From contig JBGPBV010000027.1 of NCBI GenBank assembly GCA_041481445.1, positions 1-58,762 of the forward strand: a stretch of 58,762 nt of DNA, read 5' to 3'. How positions within the stretch are numbered: position 1 is the stretch's first letter; every line of letters begins with the position of its first letter. The stretch comes from AA29 sp041481445. GTDB taxonomy: Bacteria; Acidobacteriota; Vicinamibacteria; Fen-336. Of the stretch, positions 58,661-58,762 are shown piece after piece. A program made the translations under genes and the position numbers. The notes under the pieces were generated by a model. It ran no database searches, had not been told where the DNA came from, and was given only the letters and a program-made list of their open reading frames with translations.

Positions 58661-58762
58661 TTAGAGCTTCCGCAGGTACGCGAGCAGCGCCGAGCGCTCC
58701 GCCGCCGTGGGGGCTCGGTCGAAATGCACGCCGTCCGTGGAGGCGATTGGCGGCACGACGCC
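58661..58762 (-). CDS. C-terminal end of a probable c-type cytochrome (partial)
   Basis: The last 33 codons of a minus-strand gene running off the right edge. The end, TAAERSALLAYLRKL, is the usual final helix of monoheme or diheme cytochrome c domains, where it packs over the heme. The preceding residues (DGVHFDRAP) are compatible with such a domain. The heme motif itself lies outside the window, so the function is inferred only from the tail. Confidence 0.5.
   Translation of the reverse strand, partial: GVVPPIASTDGVHFDRAPTAAERSALLAYLRKL

Overview
This 58.8 kb window is high-GC, densely packed chromosomal DNA from a diderm, aerobically respiring bacterium. It carries an OmpA-type porin, a GT39 glycosyltransferase, site-2 protease RseP, an alternative complex III (ACIII) and a caa3-type oxidase. 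Paired DUF507 genes, choice-of-anchor-Q and Asp-box secreted proteins, the tilS-hpt-ftsH-folP-cdaA-ybbR-glmM order and many GTG/TTG starts fit an uncultivated Acidobacteriota-like lineage. That placement is inference, because there is no rRNA or other phylogenetic marker here. I see no transposase, integrase, prophage gene or CRISPR array; the window reads as core chromosome with a few lineage-specific envelope loci.

Layout. (1) 4-13220, minus strand: one respiratory operon actA-B-C-D-E-F, a conserved single-span protein, SCO, coxB-A-C-D and an O-methyltransferase, behind a good promoter at 13275-13304. ACIII would oxidise quinol and pass electrons through its c hemes to the caa3 oxidase, whose subunit II has a fused cytochrome c; SCO would load CuA. 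(2) 13424-15556: upp, a DUF507 pair and a DUF3108 protein. (3) 15859-21324, plus: an exported set of triple-BON protein, OmpA/PKD porin, Asp-box beta-propeller and TPR protein. (4) 21330-26965, minus: pyrE, truA, uppS, cdsA, dxr, rseP (pyrimidine, tRNA, isoprenoid carrier, phospholipid and envelope-stress functions). (5) 27031-31782: a secreted beta-helix protein, then a translationally coupled GT2-GT4-lipid kinase operon. (6) 31807-37241, minus: HOGA-like aldolase, GAF protein, SDR, PilZ protein, Ser/Thr kinase, PP2C phosphatase, pdxJ. (7) 37380-39221: secreted PQQ-type sugar dehydrogenase with five C-terminal repeats. (8) 39371-47507, minus: tRNA-Met, tilS, hpt, ftsH, folP, cdaA, ybbR, glmM, linking c-di-AMP synthesis to cell-wall precursor and folate genes. 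(9) 47608-54800: a zinc microprotein, hemB, a secreted esterase, hemL, a GT39 glycosyltransferase and rlmN. (10) 54857-58430, minus: a tightly coupled trio of exported alpha/beta-hydrolase-like protein, YqaA/VTT membrane protein and a fused SDR plus aldonolactone-oxidase-type flavoprotein. (11) The C-terminal end of a probable c-type cytochrome at the right edge.

Most unusual: the SDR-flavoprotein fusion and its operon partners; a hydrolase with a degenerate catalytic triad; apparently leaderless promoters placed 6-12 nt before start codons; a near-perfect 24-bp palindrome over the PilZ promoter; an intergenic repeat present at least twice downstream of genes; a GT39 gene that seems to start at CTG; and a perfect hairpin beside the cdaA ribosome binding site.
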